Positions 52,842 to 63,690 are shown, numbered from the stretch's first letter. The stretch: DNA of 64,000 bases from Candidatus Laterigemmans baculatus (GCF_010367455.1 NZ_WRPR01000038.1:1-64000), one strand, 5' to 3'. Program-made: numbers and translations. Notes: generated from the letters alone by a model not told the origin.

Positions 52842-54362
52842 ATGGAAATGATACTCACCGCACTCGAGCAAGTTTTTCTCGACCCCCGCGTGTGGATCGT
52901 GTGTCTGCTGAGCGCGGTGTATGGGATTTTTATCGGCGCGGTTCCCGGTCTGACGGCGACGATGGCGGTGGCGTTATTCGTCCCCATGACATTTTGGATG
53001 GACGACCTGTTGTCGATCACGGCGATCGTCACGATGACGGCCTGCGCTATTTTTGCAGGCGATGTGCCCACTGCGCTGTTGCGAATCCCCGGCACGCCCG
53101 CCAGCGCCGCCTACGCAGATCAAATGTACGCTCTGACCCAGCGGGGCCGAGCCAGCAGTGCGCTCTGCGTTTCTTTGGTCCACAGCGTGGTGGGAGGATT
53201 GCTGGGAGCGGTGGTGCTAATTTTTCTAGGACGCAGCTTGGCTGGATATGCGGCCGAGTTCAGCGTCGCGGAATATTTTTGGCTGTATCTGCTGGGGCTC
53301 AGCTCGGCGGTGGTCGTGACACGCGGCCCAGCCCTCAAAGCGTTGTTCGGTCTTCTCGTCGGTCTGATGTTGGCGACCGTGGGGCTGAGCGCTGTGCATG
53401 CCTCGCCGCGATTCACCTTCGGTCAACCCGAGTTGTATCAGGGAATCAATTTCATCCCAGCGATGATCGGCTTGTTCGGTCTCTCGGAGATTCTCGCAAA
53501 CCTTCTCTCGAGCGGCAGGGAAACCGCAGCGGCGACCGGTGCAGCCCCGGCGGCCAGCGACTCGTCGCTCTGGGGAGCCTTGGCCGTGGCGGGGCGTAAG
53601 CTGAAAAGCCGCTTCCTCGGCGTGGGCCGCTCGGGGGCCGTCGGCGCGGCGATTGGGACGCTGCCTGGAGCGGGAGCCGACATCGCCGCCTGGGTCTCGC
53701 TGGCCGCCAGCCGCAGAGGTCCTGACCAGGACTTGGAGGAGCAGGAACTCGCCGACGTGGCGGACGCCGCGACCGCCAATTCGGCGGCGCTGGCTGGAGC
53801 CTGGATTCCGTCCCTGGTATTCGGAATCCCCGGCGATTCGGTGACCGCGATGGTGATCGGCGTGCTGCTGATGAAAAATATCACTCCCGGTCCGACGATC
53901 TATGAAAACAACGGAGCGCTCGTCTACAGCATCTATTTAATGTTCATCCTGGCAAACTTGATGTTGATCCCCGTTGGGCTGCTGGCGATTCGGCTCGGTG
54001 GGCTCGTCGTGCGGATTCCCAAGCGAGTGCTGCTGCCGATCATTTTGCTGTTCTGTCTGATCGGCGCGTTCGCGATCAATGGCAGTTATTTTGACGTCTA
54101 CACGATGCTGGGTTGCGGTGTGCTGGGATTGATTCTCGATCGCCGGCAGATCCCGCTCGGTCCAGTGGTGCTCGGTATCGTGCTTGGAGGGGCCGTCGAA
54201 GAGCGATTCATTCAGGCTGTCACCGCCGCCGATGGATCGCCGCTGGCGCTGGTGAGCCGGCCGGTCTCGGTCGTGCTCGCACTGCTCTGCCTCGGCCTCT
54301 GGAGCTGGCGGATTTTCTCCCACTGGTATCGACCTGGTGTAAACTCGTTTTCCAAACCTTGA
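52842..54362 (+). CDS. tctA: Tripartite tricarboxylate transporter large membrane subunit
   Basis: A 506-aa polytopic permease of the TctA family, about 12 membrane helices. Signatures are FIGAVPGLTATMAVALFVPMT, ALLRIPGTPASAAYADQM, IGTLPGAGADIAAWVSLAAS and VFGIPGDSVTAMVIGVLLMK. ATG 52842 starts 1 bp after the fusion gene's stop codon; the frame from 52689 is a shadow of the TctB part. Together with the upstream fusion it makes a complete two-polypeptide, proton/sodium-driven importer. The TGA stop codon (54360-54362) lies inside the first palindromic repeat unit. Confidence 0.95.
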   Translation: MEMILTALEQVFLDPRVWIVCLLSAVYGIFIGAVPGLTATMAVALFVPMTFWMDDLLSITAIVTMTACAIFAGDVPTALLRIPGTPASAAYADQMYALTQRGRASSALCVSLVHSVVGGLLGAVVLIFLGRSLAGYAAEFSVAEYFWLYLLGLSSAVVVTRGPALKALFGLLVGLMLATVGLSAVHASPRFTFGQPELYQGINFIPAMIGLFGLSEILANLLSSGRETAAATGAAPAASDSSLWGALAVAGRKLKSRFLGVGRSGAVGAAIGTLPGAGADIAAWVSLAASRRGPDQDLEEQELADVADAATANSAALAGAWIPSLVFGIPGDSVTAMVIGVLLMKNITPGPTIYENNGALVYSIYLMFILANLMLIPVGLLAIRLGGLVVRIPKRVLLPIILLFCLIGAFAINGSYFDVYTMLGCGVLGLILDRRQIPLGPVVLGIVLGGAVEERFIQAVTAADGSPLALVSRPVSVVLALLCLGLWSWRIFSHWYRPGVNSFSKP

Positions 54363-54469
54363 GCCGACGGCGCTAGCCGCGGGTGCTGGGGCGGAAAGCC
54401 GGAGGTGCGTGCGAGGCCCGAGGCTAGCGCCTACGGCTCAGGGCCCGAGGCTAGCGCCGACGGCTCAGG
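54358..54469. repeat. GCTAGC-centred palindromic repeats, family 2
   Basis: A forward unit (54360-54384) and two inverted units (54413-54440 and 54441-54469) lie between tctA and the cytochrome gene. The first unit contains the stop codon of tctA. The two inverted units are tandem copies differing by one base in the GCGCCTAC/GCGCCGAC core. Confidence 0.92.
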
Positions 54470-54509
54470 GCATTTTGACGATTCGATCACTTGCGCGCGT
54501 GAGACTGAT

Positions 54510-57014
54510 ATGAACCTACCGAGGATCGTCGGGGGAGCGACTCTGGTCGCTGCCCTGGTCGTCGGCTGGCCGCTGCATGGGGAGACGCCCGACTCGGCGT
54601 TCGTTGCCGGTTTCGAGCGCTTTGCCCGGCATGCGGAGATCGAGCCCGTGCTGGCAGGCCGGCTGCTGCTGACCGAACTGAACTGCACCGCCTGCCATCG
54701 ATCGTCCGAGGCGAGTCTCCAGCCCAGCGGCGGTCCCCGGCTCGATGGTGCGGGCAATCGGCTGCAGACCGCTTGGGTGCGAGAGTTCTTGGCGAACCCT
54801 CAGCGGGTGAAGCCGGGGACGCGGATGCCCGACATGCTTGCGACGCTCGATGGTCCAGAGCGAGCCGAAGCGATCGATGCCTTGGCGGCTTTTCTCGCCA
54901 GCCAACAACGGGCTTACCCCGAGTTCAAGGCGAGCGGTGCCCGACCCTTGCCTCATGAGTTCTGGATGAAAGGCAACGTCGAGCGAGGGCGGGAGCTCTA
55001 CCATCAAGTCGGGTGTGTCGCCTGCCATGCTCCCGATCCCGATTACCGAGGAGGCGGCGGACAGCCTTCGACGATGGCCAAGCTGCTGGCGACGCTCGAT
55101 CCCGAAGAGATCGAGGACCTGGGGCTCGCGGCAGCCGTTCGCCCCGTCCAGTCGGTGCCTCATCCCAAGCTCGCGGAAAAGTACACCCACCGGTCCTTGA
55201 TGGCGTTTCTCGCCGATCCCGAATCGGTCCGCGCTGGGGGACGGATGCCGAACCTCAAACTGGACCTGATCGAAGCGACAGATATCGCGGCTTATCTTCT
55301 CGCAGATTCGCTCCCCGCGTCGGGGGAGCTGCCCGCGTCGGGCGAGCTGCCCGCGGCCAGCGAAGATGCTCTGGTGGCGAAAGGTCGCGAACTCTTTGGC
55401 TCGCTCTCCTGCGTCAACTGTCATGCCACCGCCGATCCTCCGCCCGCGACTCATGCGCGGCCGCTCGAAGCGTTGCAGCCGGACGCCGCAAGCAGCTGCC
55501 TGGCTGAAGCGACCGCAGGAATGCCCCGGTTTTCGCTCGACGCCCTGCAGGTTGAGTCGATGGCCGCAGCGGTGTCCGCATTGCAAGATGCGCCCCGCGT
55601 GACGCCGAGTGGACCCTCCCAAGCAAGCGAATCTGAGACGAACGCCGAGCGGCTGCCACTGACTCTCCTACAGCAGAACTGCCTGGCCTGCCACGAGCGG
55701 GACGGGCTCGGCGGTGTCGGACCGGAACGTCAAAGCTACTTTGAAACCGTCGCCCATACCGATCTGGGGGACGAGGGGAGGTTGCCGCCGCCGCTCGATC
55801 ATGTGGGGCGAAAGCTGAAGCGGGATTGGTTGGCGAAAGTGTTTGCGGGTTCAGGCGATCTGCGGCCCCACATGCAGGCTCGCATGCCCCGCTTTCCCGC
55901 TGCGGTCGTCAAGCATTTGCCGCAGGCATTCCTCGAAGCCGACGCCCCCGATCCGCCGCAGGAGGTTCCCCAGCTCTCCGCCGCCGAGGGACTCGTGGAA
56001 GCGGGCAGGAGGCTGCTCGACACCGGGTGCGTCCAGTGCCATCCGCTCCGAGGCGAGAGTTTGATGGGCGCCGTGGGAGTCGACCTGCTAGGCGTGACCG
56101 ATCGCGTCCAGCCTGAATGGTTTCACGCGTTTCTGCGGAACCCAGCGGCATTAAAAAACCGCACTCGAATGCCATCGTTCTTTCACGAAGGGAAGAGCAC
56201 GAATCCGGACATCCTCGATGGGGATGTGGATGCGCAGATCGCGGCGATCTGGATGTATTTGAAAAATCTTAAAACGGCCCGACTGCCGGACAAAATCGAA
56301 GAGGCCCGCTCGCAACAGTTTGAACTAATTCCCGAGAGTCGGCCAATCTTGATTCGCACCTTCATGCAAACGGCGGGGCCGCATGCGATCGCGGTTGGAT
56401 TCCCCGAGCAAGTTCACTATGCGTTTGACGCTGAAACGCTAAGGCTTGCCGAGGCATGGCGGGGACGTTTCCTGGATGCTTATGGGACTTGGTTCGTGCG
56501 GTCCGCACCCGCCGCGGAGCCGCTCGGTGAGGATTTGGTCTCGATGCCTCCCGGGTTCCCCTTCGCCGTCTTGCCCGATGCCGGTGCGCCGTGGCCAAAA
56601 CCCGATGCGGCCTCGCCCGAATTCCTCGGCTATGAGTTCGACGCCGCGGGCGTGCCAACGTTCCGCTATCGGATCGCGAGCTTCGAAATTGACGACCGAA
56701 TCGAGGCGACCGCAGACCAAGGCTTGAAACGCGTCGTCGCAGTCCGCGCGGTGACTCGAGACACACAGGCGGAGGTGTCGAAGCAGGCTCAAGCACAGGA
56801 GCCGAGCGGCCAACTCTGGTTTCGCGTCCACGCCGGCCGTGCATTGACGGCGAGCGAGACGCGTTGCAGCGAGCCGGGCGGAGTGGCTGTTAGGGTGAGT
56901 CGCGGTGTCCAACGCACCCCGACGCCGCCCGAGCTGCAGGATCACGGGGATCTGCGTGAGTGGCGAATCCGTGTCGGCGCCGGAGAGCGTCTGGAGGTGG
57001 AATATCAATGGTAA
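54510..57014 (+). CDS. Multihaem c-type cytochrome of the planctomycete dehydrogenase type
   Basis: An 834-aa exported protein with five haem-c motifs: CTACH (Cys59), CVACH (Cys169), CVNCH (Cys301), CLACH (Cys391) and CVQCH (Cys507). A signal peptide (NLPRIVGGATLVAALVVGW) starts at ATG 54510. The frame from 54405 runs through the repeats and is not used. Several haem domains carry a distal Met in a GTRMPDML/GGRMPNL-type motif. The C-terminal 250 residues are haem-free, beta-rich (FRYRIASFEIDDRIE, LREWRIRVGAGERLEVEYQW). Two LPASGE-type repeats (55317-55355) interrupt the second/third haem linker. It overlaps the next gene by 7 bp and presumably takes its electrons. Confidence 0.88.
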   Translation: MNLPRIVGGATLVAALVVGWPLHGETPDSAFVAGFERFARHAEIEPVLAGRLLLTELNCTACHRSSEASLQPSGGPRLDGAGNRLQTAWVREFLANPQRVKPGTRMPDMLATLDGPERAEAIDALAAFLASQQRAYPEFKASGARPLPHEFWMKGNVERGRELYHQVGCVACHAPDPDYRGGGGQPSTMAKLLATLDPEEIEDLGLAAAVRPVQSVPHPKLAEKYTHRSLMAFLADPESVRAGGRMPNLKLDLIEATDIAAYLLADSLPASGELPASGELPAASEDALVAKGRELFGSLSCVNCHATADPPPATHARPLEALQPDAASSCLAEATAGMPRFSLDALQVESMAAAVSALQDAPRVTPSGPSQASESETNAERLPLTLLQQNCLACHERDGLGGVGPERQSYFETVAHTDLGDEGRLPPPLDHVGRKLKRDWLAKVFAGSGDLRPHMQARMPRFPAAVVKHLPQAFLEADAPDPPQEVPQLSAAEGLVEAGRRLLDTGCVQCHPLRGESLMGAVGVDLLGVTDRVQPEWFHAFLRNPAALKNRTRMPSFFHEGKSTNPDILDGDVDAQIAAIWMYLKNLKTARLPDKIEEARSQQFELIPESRPILIRTFMQTAGPHAIAVGFPEQVHYAFDAETLRLAEAWRGRFLDAYGTWFVRSAPAAEPLGEDLVSMPPGFPFAVLPDAGAPWPKPDAASPEFLGYEFDAAGVPTFRYRIASFEIDDRIEATADQGLKRVVAVRAVTRDTQAEVSKQAQAQEPSGQLWFRVHAGRALTASETRCSEPGGVAVRVSRGVQRTPTPPELQDHGDLREWRIRVGAGERLEVEYQW

Positions 57015-58570
57015 GTCGAATCGGAACATTCGTGGCGACCTTCGCCCTGTCGCTTGTAACGACTTCCATGGGGTTGGCACGCGATCCGGTGGAAGCGGAT
57101 TTTTATGAGATCGTTTCCATCCAAACCTCCAAGACGCTGCAAAATTCGAGAGATACAAGTTGGAAGCCGGCGCCGAATGATTTGGCGTTGGAGGTCAGCG
57201 GGATTGCGGTGCTCGACGAAGACCGAGTGGCGGTGACGATTCGCAAAGGAGAAATCTGGATTCTCAAAGGTGTTTTTGATGACCCGCCCGAGAACGTGGA
57301 GTATCAGCCGTTCGCCAGTGGATTGCACGAGCCGCTCGGCCTGCTGTGGCATGACGATGCGTTCTACACCGTCCAGCGGAGTGAGCTGACGCGGATTCGC
57401 GATCGCGATCACGATGGGACCGCCGACGAGTATCGGACGGTTGCCAAGGGCTGGGGCGTGACCGGCCACTATCACGAGTACGCCTACGGCCCAAAACTGG
57501 ATCGCGAAGGAAACTTGTGGCTGACATTGAACATCGGGCTCGGGCTAAAGGGAGAGCAGCTGACGCGAACCGTCACCGATCCCACCCTCGGAGTCTCCCA
57601 AGGCCGATGGCGTGGCTGGGGCATGAAGGTGACGCCGGAAGGAACGCTGGTTCCGGTCGCCGCCGGGATGCGCTCGCCGGCTGGAATTGGGATGAATCGC
57701 CAGGGCGATATGTTCTATACCGACCAGCAGGGCAATTGGGTCGCAACCAACACGCTGCATCATTTGCGCGAGGGAGTCTTTTACCATCATCCGGAGGCGC
57801 TCGCTTCGATGGGTCAGCCTCAATCTCCGATTGCGGGAATCACCGCAGTTCCCGACGGGCTTCCCTACCCCGAAGCGCTCAAGCGGCTGCCGCAGATGCG
57901 GCCCCCCGCCGTGTGGTTTCCTTACAAAAAGGCCGGCCAGTCACCAACCGATATCATGCTCGACGCGAGCGGCGGGAAGTTTGGGCCGTTCGACGGTCAG
58001 CTATTCGTGGGCGAGTTCACCCTGGCCTCGATCCAACGCGTTTTTCTCGAACAGGTCGACGGTGAGTATCAAGGTGCGGTCTTTCCATTTCGCCGCGGGC
58101 TCGACTCGGCCGTGCTGCGGCTCGGTCAGGGCGACGATGGAAGCGTGCTGGTTGGGCTGAGCAATCGAGGGTGGAGCAGTCTCGGCACCGCCTCCTACGG
58201 CTTGCAACGCCTCGTCTGGAGCGGACGCACTCCGTTCGAGATCCAGGAAATGCGGGCGACCGCGGAGGGCTTTGAACTGCGGTTCACCGAACCGGTGGAT
58301 CCCGAGTCGGCAAGCGATCCCAATTCTTATCAATTTTCCAGCTACACCTATCTGTACCATGCGAATTATGGAAGTGATGAGATCCAGCGCGAAGGCTTGG
58401 AAATTACCGCGGCCCAAGTCTCGAAGGATCTTCGCCACGTGCGGCTGACCGTTCCCGGGCGGCGGGAACTGTATGTCCATGAACTGGTGGCAAGCGGTGT
58501 GCGGAATTCGCAGGGCACGCCGCTGCTTCATCCAGAGGCCTACTACACCCTGAACAAAATTCCTCGGTGA
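57008..58570 (+). CDS. PVC-type beta-propeller dehydrogenase-like protein
   Basis: A 520-aa exported protein (signal RIGTFVATFALSLVTTSMGLA). The mature part resembles soluble glucose/sorbosone dehydrogenase propellers: LEVSGIAVLDEDRVAVTIRKG, PFASGLHEPLGLLW, RIRDRDHDGTADEYRTVAKG, AAGMRSPAGIGMNRQGDMFYTDQQGNW and GLPYPEALKRLPQ. Conserved HYHEYAYGP and FGPFDGQLFVGEFT segments may hold the active site; PQQ binding is likely only by analogy. Its start codon lies inside the cytochrome gene (7-bp overlap with the TAA), so the two are coupled. The pair would oxidise an extracellular sugar or alcohol and pass electrons to the cytochrome. Confidence 0.8.
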   Translation: MVSRIGTFVATFALSLVTTSMGLARDPVEADFYEIVSIQTSKTLQNSRDTSWKPAPNDLALEVSGIAVLDEDRVAVTIRKGEIWILKGVFDDPPENVEYQPFASGLHEPLGLLWHDDAFYTVQRSELTRIRDRDHDGTADEYRTVAKGWGVTGHYHEYAYGPKLDREGNLWLTLNIGLGLKGEQLTRTVTDPTLGVSQGRWRGWGMKVTPEGTLVPVAAGMRSPAGIGMNRQGDMFYTDQQGNWVATNTLHHLREGVFYHHPEALASMGQPQSPIAGITAVPDGLPYPEALKRLPQMRPPAVWFPYKKAGQSPTDIMLDASGGKFGPFDGQLFVGEFTLASIQRVFLEQVDGEYQGAVFPFRRGLDSAVLRLGQGDDGSVLVGLSNRGWSSLGTASYGLQRLVWSGRTPFEIQEMRATAEGFELRFTEPVDPESASDPNSYQFSSYTYLYHANYGSDEIQREGLEITAAQVSKDLRHVRLTVPGRRELYVHELVASGVRNSQGTPLLHPEAYYTLNKIPR

Positions 58571-58686
58571 GTCGTCGCGCCGACTGTGTTATACTGCGTG
58601 CGGCTGATGAGACGAAAATTCCGGCGAGACGAACGATCGATGCTGCTGCGGTAAACTGACGCCTCCCCCCGCACGACGAGCTGGCC

Positions 58687-61164
58687 ATGATCGGTGGCGC
58701 CACGCGAACTTCGATGCCCAGGTTTTTGCTGCAGTGGCTCTCGCTGCGAGGGCTCTCGAGGTGCCGCGGTGGTTCGATGGCTCTCGGTCTGCTCGCTGTC
58801 GTGCTCTCGAGCTCCGGAGCTGGGGGGCTGAGAGCGGAGGATCCGTCGGCGGGCGGAGAATTTTCCGCCGAAGAGTTGGCTTTTTTTGAAGCGAAGATCC
58901 GTCCGGTGCTCGTCTCGCACTGCTTGGAGTGTCACAGCAGCGAGCTGGAGGTGCCTGACGGCGGACTTGCTCTCGACCTGGCCAGCGGCTGGGAGGTCGG
59001 AGGCGACAGCGGTCCGGCGGTCACGCCAGGGGACAGCGCCGGCAGTCTGCTCGTGGAGGCGATCCGCTACGAATCGTTGGAGATGCCGCCCGAGGGCAAG
59101 TTGCCGGATTCGGTGATCGCCGATTTTGAGCGGTGGGTCGAGATGGGAGCACCGGATCCTCGCGAGGGAGCTCCGGTGGCGATCGCTGCACAAAGTGAAA
59201 TCGATTGGAACGCCGCTCGGCAGTTCTGGGCATTCCGGCCGCCGCGCCCGACTTCGCCGCCAGCGGTTCGCGATTCGATCTGGCCGAGGAGCGAGATCGA
59301 TGCGTATGTGCTGGCGAAACTCGAGGCGGCTGGCCTCCGGCCCGCGCCCGACGCCGATCCGCTGGTCCGCTTGCGTCGCCTGGCCTACGACTTGACCGGG
59401 CTGCCGCCGACGCCTGAGCGCATGGAAGCGTTCGGTGACGACCCGTCGGAAGAGCGTTGGCGTGAGATTGTCGATGAGCTGCTGCACCGTCCCGAGTACG
59501 CCGAACATTGGGGGCGGCATTGGCTCGATGTGGCTCGCTACGCGGATTCCAACGGAAGTGACTTCAATGCCACTTTCCACGATGCTTGGCGGTATCGCGA
59601 TTACGTGATCCGCAGTTTCGCGAACGACAAGCCGTTCGACCAGTTCATCACCGAGCAGATCGCCGGTGATCTGCTCGCAGCATCCGACCCTGAGGTGGCT
59701 GCGGAGAACTTGGTCGCGACCGGCTTTTTAATGCTTGGCACCAAGATGCTCAGCGAGCGCGACAAAGCCAAGCTCGAGATGGATGTGGTCGACGACATGA
59801 TCGATTCGGTCGGGCGAGCTTTCCTCGGGCTGACGCTCGGTTGTGCACGCTGTCACGACCACAAGTTCGATCCGATTCCCACCGAGGACTACTACGCGCT
59901 CGCGGGAATCTTTCGCAGCACACAGGTGCTCGATGGAGAAAGCCAAAAGTATGTCAGCACTTGGCATAAGCGACCGCTCCCGGTCGACCCCGAGCATGCT
60001 GCGGCGGTTGCGGAGTATGAGCAGCAGAAGCAGCAGTGGACCGCCGACCTCAACGCGGCGAAGAAAGAGCTGAACGCGGCCAAGGCGGCGGTGGAGGGGG
60101 CGAAGCAAAAGTTGGTGGCGGCCACCGCAGCGCTCGAGAAGCTCGAGGCGACGCGCCCCCCGCCACTGCCGATGGCAATGGCGGTCCGCGACGCGGCGAC
60201 CATCGGTGACACGTTTGTGTGCGTCCGCGGTGAAGCGAACAACCGGGGACCCGAAGTGGCTCGCGGGTTTTTGCGAATTTGCTCCTCAGGACCGCCAGCC
60301 GAGATTCCCAGCGATCAAAGCGGGCGGGTGCAGTTGGCCGAGTGGCTCTCGAGTCCCCAGAATCCGCTCACCGCGAGAGTTATCGTCAACCGCGTCTGGA
60401 TGCATTTGTTTGGCGAAGGATTGGTGCGGACGGTCGACAATTTTGGAGTCCAGGGAGAACGCCCCACCCACCCGGAATTGCTCGACCGCCTCACGCTCGA
60501 CTTCATTCGCGATGGGTGGTCGGTTCGTCGGCTGGTTCGCCGGTTGGTGCTGACCCGAGCCTACGCGCAGTCGAGCCGGCTCGACGAGACGGCCTTTGCC
60601 ATCGATCCGGAGAATCGGTTGTTGTGGAGAGCCAGTCGACGGAGGCTCCCTGCCGAAGCGATGCGCGACACCTTGCTGAGGGCGAGCGGCCAACTCGACC
60701 GCACCCCCTCGGTCGCACCGATGGCTGGTTTTGGCACGCTGGTGACGCAGAATGTCGCCACGCCGGAAGAGGTGGCCCTGCAGGAGACGCCGCGACGGAC
60801 AGTTTATCTGCCCGTGATTCGCGGCAAGCTCTCTCCCTTTTTGACCAGCTTCGATTTTGCCGATCCCGATCTGATCGTGGGGCGGCGCAGCTCCACCAAT
60901 GTGCCGACTCAGGGGCTGGTCTTGCTGAACAACCCCGAAGTCCGCCAGTGGTGTGAGCAGATTGCTGACCGCTTGCGAACCACCGAGTCCGAACCGCACG
61001 AAAGGCTGCGACGGATGTATCAGTGGTTGCTTCAACGCGAGCCGACGGTGCAAGAACGTCAGTGGCTGCTCGAGTTCGCCGCAGGCCAAGCCGACGAAAC
61101 CGAGGCTTGGGTCAAGCTGGTGCAGACGCTCGTCGCGAGCACCGAGTTTCGCTTCCTGGACTAG
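58687..61164 (+). CDS. DUF1549/DUF1553 protein with N-terminal haem-binding domain
   Basis: An 825-aa exported protein of a family largely confined to the PVC group. A signal-like stretch ([21 protein letters not shown]) precedes a planctomycete cytochrome C domain with one CLECH motif near residue 80 and a [11 protein letters not shown] loop. DUF1549 follows (about residues 190-430, [52 protein letters not shown]), with a [20 protein letters not shown] segment containing a second CXXCH. A helix of about 45 residues has coiled-coil character (residues 440-485). DUF1553 spans about residues 550-800 ([36 protein letters not shown]). It sits 20 bp before its DUF1501 partner. Confidence 0.92.
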   Translation: MIGGATRTSMPRFLLQWLSLRGLSRCRGGSMALGLLAVVLSSSGAGGLRAEDPSAGGEFSAEELAFFEAKIRPVLVSHCLECHSSELEVPDGGLALDLASGWEVGGDSGPAVTPGDSAGSLLVEAIRYESLEMPPEGKLPDSVIADFERWVEMGAPDPREGAPVAIAAQSEIDWNAARQFWAFRPPRPTSPPAVRDSIWPRSEIDAYVLAKLEAAGLRPAPDADPLVRLRRLAYDLTGLPPTPERMEAFGDDPSEERWREIVDELLHRPEYAEHWGRHWLDVARYADSNGSDFNATFHDAWRYRDYVIRSFANDKPFDQFITEQIAGDLLAASDPEVAAENLVATGFLMLGTKMLSERDKAKLEMDVVDDMIDSVGRAFLGLTLGCARCHDHKFDPIPTEDYYALAGIFRSTQVLDGESQKYVSTWHKRPLPVDPEHAAAVAEYEQQKQQWTADLNAAKKELNAAKAAVEGAKQKLVAATAALEKLEATRPPPLPMAMAVRDAATIGDTFVCVRGEANNRGPEVARGFLRICSSGPPAEIPSDQSGRVQLAEWLSSPQNPLTARVIVNRVWMHLFGEGLVRTVDNFGVQGERPTHPELLDRLTLDFIRDGWSVRRLVRRLVLTRAYAQSSRLDETAFAIDPENRLLWRASRRRLPAEAMRDTLLRASGQLDRTPSVAPMAGFGTLVTQNVATPEEVALQETPRRTVYLPVIRGKLSPFLTSFDFADPDLIVGRRSSTNVPTQGLVLLNNPEVRQWCEQIADRLRTTESEPHERLRRMYQWLLQREPTVQERQWLLEFAAGQADETEAWVKLVQTLVASTEFRFLD

Positions 61165-61184
61165 ACCCGCACGAGTTTCCTGCC

Positions 61185-62645
61185 ATGGACAGCCGGCTTT
61201 CTCTCTCCCCGCGTCGACGGTTCCTAACCCGCTCGGCCTGCGGCTTCGGAATGCTCGCCCTGGCCGACATACTCGCCTCGGCCGATCCTCGCCACCACGC
61301 TCGGGCCGGACAGAACGAGGACGCGGGCGCCGGCCGAGACGCTGGACCAGCAGATCGGGGACTCGAGGCCAAGCCGCCCCACTTTCGGCCGCGAGCCAAG
61401 CGGGTGATCTTCCTGTTCATGCATGGCGGCCCCAGCCACGTCGACACGTTCGACTACAAACCGCTGCTGCAGAAGCACGATGGCGAGTCCTATCCCGGAC
61501 CGATGCCTGCGCTGATCGATGCCAAGCCGGTGCTGATGGGAAGCCCCTGGAAGTTCCGGCAGCGGGGAAACAGCGGACTGTGGGTCAGCGATCTGTTGCC
61601 GCACATGGCTTCGGTGGCCGACGAGTTGTGCGTGGTCCGCTCCGTTCACAGCCGCGGTCAGTCGCACGGCCAAGCGGTCGGGATGGTTAACACCGGCAGC
61701 GACAACTTCGTGCGGCCCAGCGTCGGTGCGTGGATCAGCTATGGACTGGGGACCGAGAACAGCGACTTGCCGAGCTACGTCGCAATCAGTCCCGCAAGCT
61801 CCCACGGCGGCCCTCGCAACTACGGAGCCGCTTTCCTGCCTGCGATTCATCAAGCGACCGTGATCGGAGCCAACGGCCGGCTCGGCAGTGGCAAGATTGC
61901 CGACCTGTTGACAGGGGATGGCGCGGCCACCGATCGTGAGCAGCTCGAACTCCTGCAACGGCTCAACGGCGAGCATCTCCGGCGGAGCGGCGGAGATGCG
62001 CAGATCGAAGGGGTGATCGAGTCATACGAGCTGGCTTTCCGGATGCAGCGGACCGCCCCCGAGGTGCTGCGAATCGAGGACGAGCCGCAGCACGTCCAGC
62101 AGCTCTACGGGATCGGCGAGAAGGCGACCGACAATTTCGGCCGCCAGTGTTTGCTCGCACGACGACTCGCCGAGGCGGGGGTGCGATTCATCCAAGTCTC
62201 CAGCGGCAATGTTTGGGACCAGCACGGAAATCTCCGCGGTGGCCACGAGAAGAATGCGCTGGCGACCGACCAGCCGATCGCGGGACTCATCCGCGACCTC
62301 AAGCAGCGCGGCATGCTCGACGACACGCTTCTTCTCTGGGGAGGCGAGTTCGGACGAACGCCGATCGTGCAAGGCAAGGACGGTCGCGACCACAATCCCC
62401 AGGGGTTCACGATGCTCTTGGCCGGTGGGGGAACTCGCGGCGGCTATGCCCACGGCGAAACCGACGAATTCGGCTACCACGCCGTCGGCGATCGAGTGCA
62501 CATGCACGACCTGCATGCCACGATCCTGCACCTGCTCGGTCTCGATCACCAGCGGCTGGTCTATCCCTACGCCGGCCGCGACTTCCGCCTGACCGACGTC
62601 TATGGGCGCGTCGTCACGCCGGTGCTCGCCGATGCCCCGGCGTAA
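61185..62645 (+). CDS. DUF1501 family Tat-exported protein
   Basis: A 486-aa partner of the DUF1549/DUF1553 protein. The Tat motif is [100 protein letters not shown] and the closing [18 protein letters not shown] follow the family pattern and place metal-type His and Asp residues. It is similar in domain order to the solitary paralogue at 30439-31914. The two-gene module is expanded in planctomycetes; the substrate is not known. Here it follows the cytochrome/dehydrogenase genes, which suggests one surface oxidation or degradation locus. Confidence 0.93.
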   Translation: MDSRLSLSPRRRFLTRSACGFGMLALADILASADPRHHARAGQNEDAGAGRDAGPADRGLEAKPPHFRPRAKRVIFLFMHGGPSHVDTFDYKPLLQKHDGESYPGPMPALIDAKPVLMGSPWKFRQRGNSGLWVSDLLPHMASVADELCVVRSVHSRGQSHGQAVGMVNTGSDNFVRPSVGAWISYGLGTENSDLPSYVAISPASSHGGPRNYGAAFLPAIHQATVIGANGRLGSGKIADLLTGDGAATDREQLELLQRLNGEHLRRSGGDAQIEGVIESYELAFRMQRTAPEVLRIEDEPQHVQQLYGIGEKATDNFGRQCLLARRLAEAGVRFIQVSSGNVWDQHGNLRGGHEKNALATDQPIAGLIRDLKQRGMLDDTLLLWGGEFGRTPIVQGKDGRDHNPQGFTMLLAGGGTRGGYAHGETDEFGYHAVGDRVHMHDLHATILHLLGLDHQRLVYPYAGRDFRLTDVYGRVVTPVLADAPA

Positions 62646-62669
62646 CTCTCAGGACTTGGCCGCCATGAG

Positions 62670-63344
62670 TCAAAGGGTGTGGGCACTGGGGTTCTGGGTT
62701 CCCGCCGGGCGGGTTCCTGGAGTCCGGGGTGTGCTGCCAACGGCTCCTCGTTCGGCTGGAGTGATTTCGCCGCGAGGGACCAGCTTGCCTTCATAGTCCA
62801 CCCGCTGAGCCGCCATCGGGTCGCGGGCGTGTTCGGTCTCGCGACGGTCGTAGTCGTAGGCGTTGGCATTGTCGAGGATTCGCCGCGCCCGGACCGCGTC
62901 GTCGCCGGTGGCTCGCACCGTGACGATCGTCCGGCCCCGCTCGAGCTCCCCGTGATAGTACTCCGCTTCGTGCTCGGGAATTCCGAGCCCAATCAAGGCG
63001 CCGATCACGCCACCGGCAGCCGCGGTTCCAGCCGCGCTGGCTGCGATCGCCGCCAACGCTCCGCCGGCGATGACCGGCCCGATGGCAGGTAGGGCGCCGG
63101 CGACGATTCCGAGCCCCCACAGGGCCCCGGCACCAAGCCCCACGGCTGCACCAGCGGCAGCACCTTCGCCTGCCTTGGTTCCTTCGTCGTGCTCCTGAAA
63201 CCGACCCTCGCTGTCCTGGGACGCCACTCCGATGTGGTCATCCGCAAATCCCGCGGCCTTGAGGTCCCGCACCGCCTGCTGAGCTTCGGCGTGGGAATGG
63301 AAGGCGGCGACGATCAACTCGCGCTGCGTGGAAGGGGCTGCCAT
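62670..63344 (-). CDS. General stress protein 17M-like membrane-associated protein
   Basis: A 224-aa protein with a stress-protein N-terminus (RELIVAAFHSHAEAQQAVRDLKAAGFADDHIGV). A Gly/Ala-rich hydrophobic middle, about residues 60-130, has an ALWGLGIVAGALPAIGPVIAGG core that could insert in a membrane, then YHGELERGRTIVTVRATGDDA. The arrangement matches DUF3341-like/heat-induced stress proteins known from Bacillus YflT-type families. ATG 63344 is used; the frame to 63443 extends into a Cys/Ser-rich leader. The C-terminal 45 residues are polar and Pro-rich. The 346-bp gap to the next gene (63345-63690) holds no feature I can support. Confidence 0.75.
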   Translation of the reverse strand: MAAPSTQRELIVAAFHSHAEAQQAVRDLKAAGFADDHIGVASQDSEGRFQEHDEGTKAGEGAAAGAAVGLGAGALWGLGIVAGALPAIGPVIAGGALAAIAASAAGTAAAGGVIGALIGLGIPEHEAEYYHGELERGRTIVTVRATGDDAVRARRILDNANAYDYDRRETEHARDPMAAQRVDYEGKLVPRGEITPAERGAVGSTPRTPGTRPAGTQNPSAHTL

Positions 63345-63690
63345 AGCGAATCTCCTCGGCATGAGGTGGGAAAGAGGAGGCGCTGCGGCGTCGGCGCAGC
63401 ACGCTCCGAACACCCCACAAATGCTGCACGGGCTGTGCCGCACGGCCGCTCTGGCCGGTCGGGTCGCTCTGGCCGGTCCATGCGGGGGTCAGCCGCGGAG
63501 CGCCGAACGCCCGATTTTCCTGCAGCCCTCGCCTCCACATGACGAAAACAATCAAAAGATCATTTGACTGTTGGTGCCTGCGGTGGTAGAACTGGATCAG
63601 GTCGCGGCGAGCGGCTTCCTGCGATTGCGGGAGGCGATCGCCGGCCGGACCGATCCGACTTCAGCACTGCTCAAAGGGGAGAGGCGTTCG

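Noticed and set aside
54405-54509. 35-residue N-terminal extension of the cytochrome frame
   Set aside because: It translates the GCTAGC palindromic repeats and precedes a good signal peptide starting at ATG 54510.
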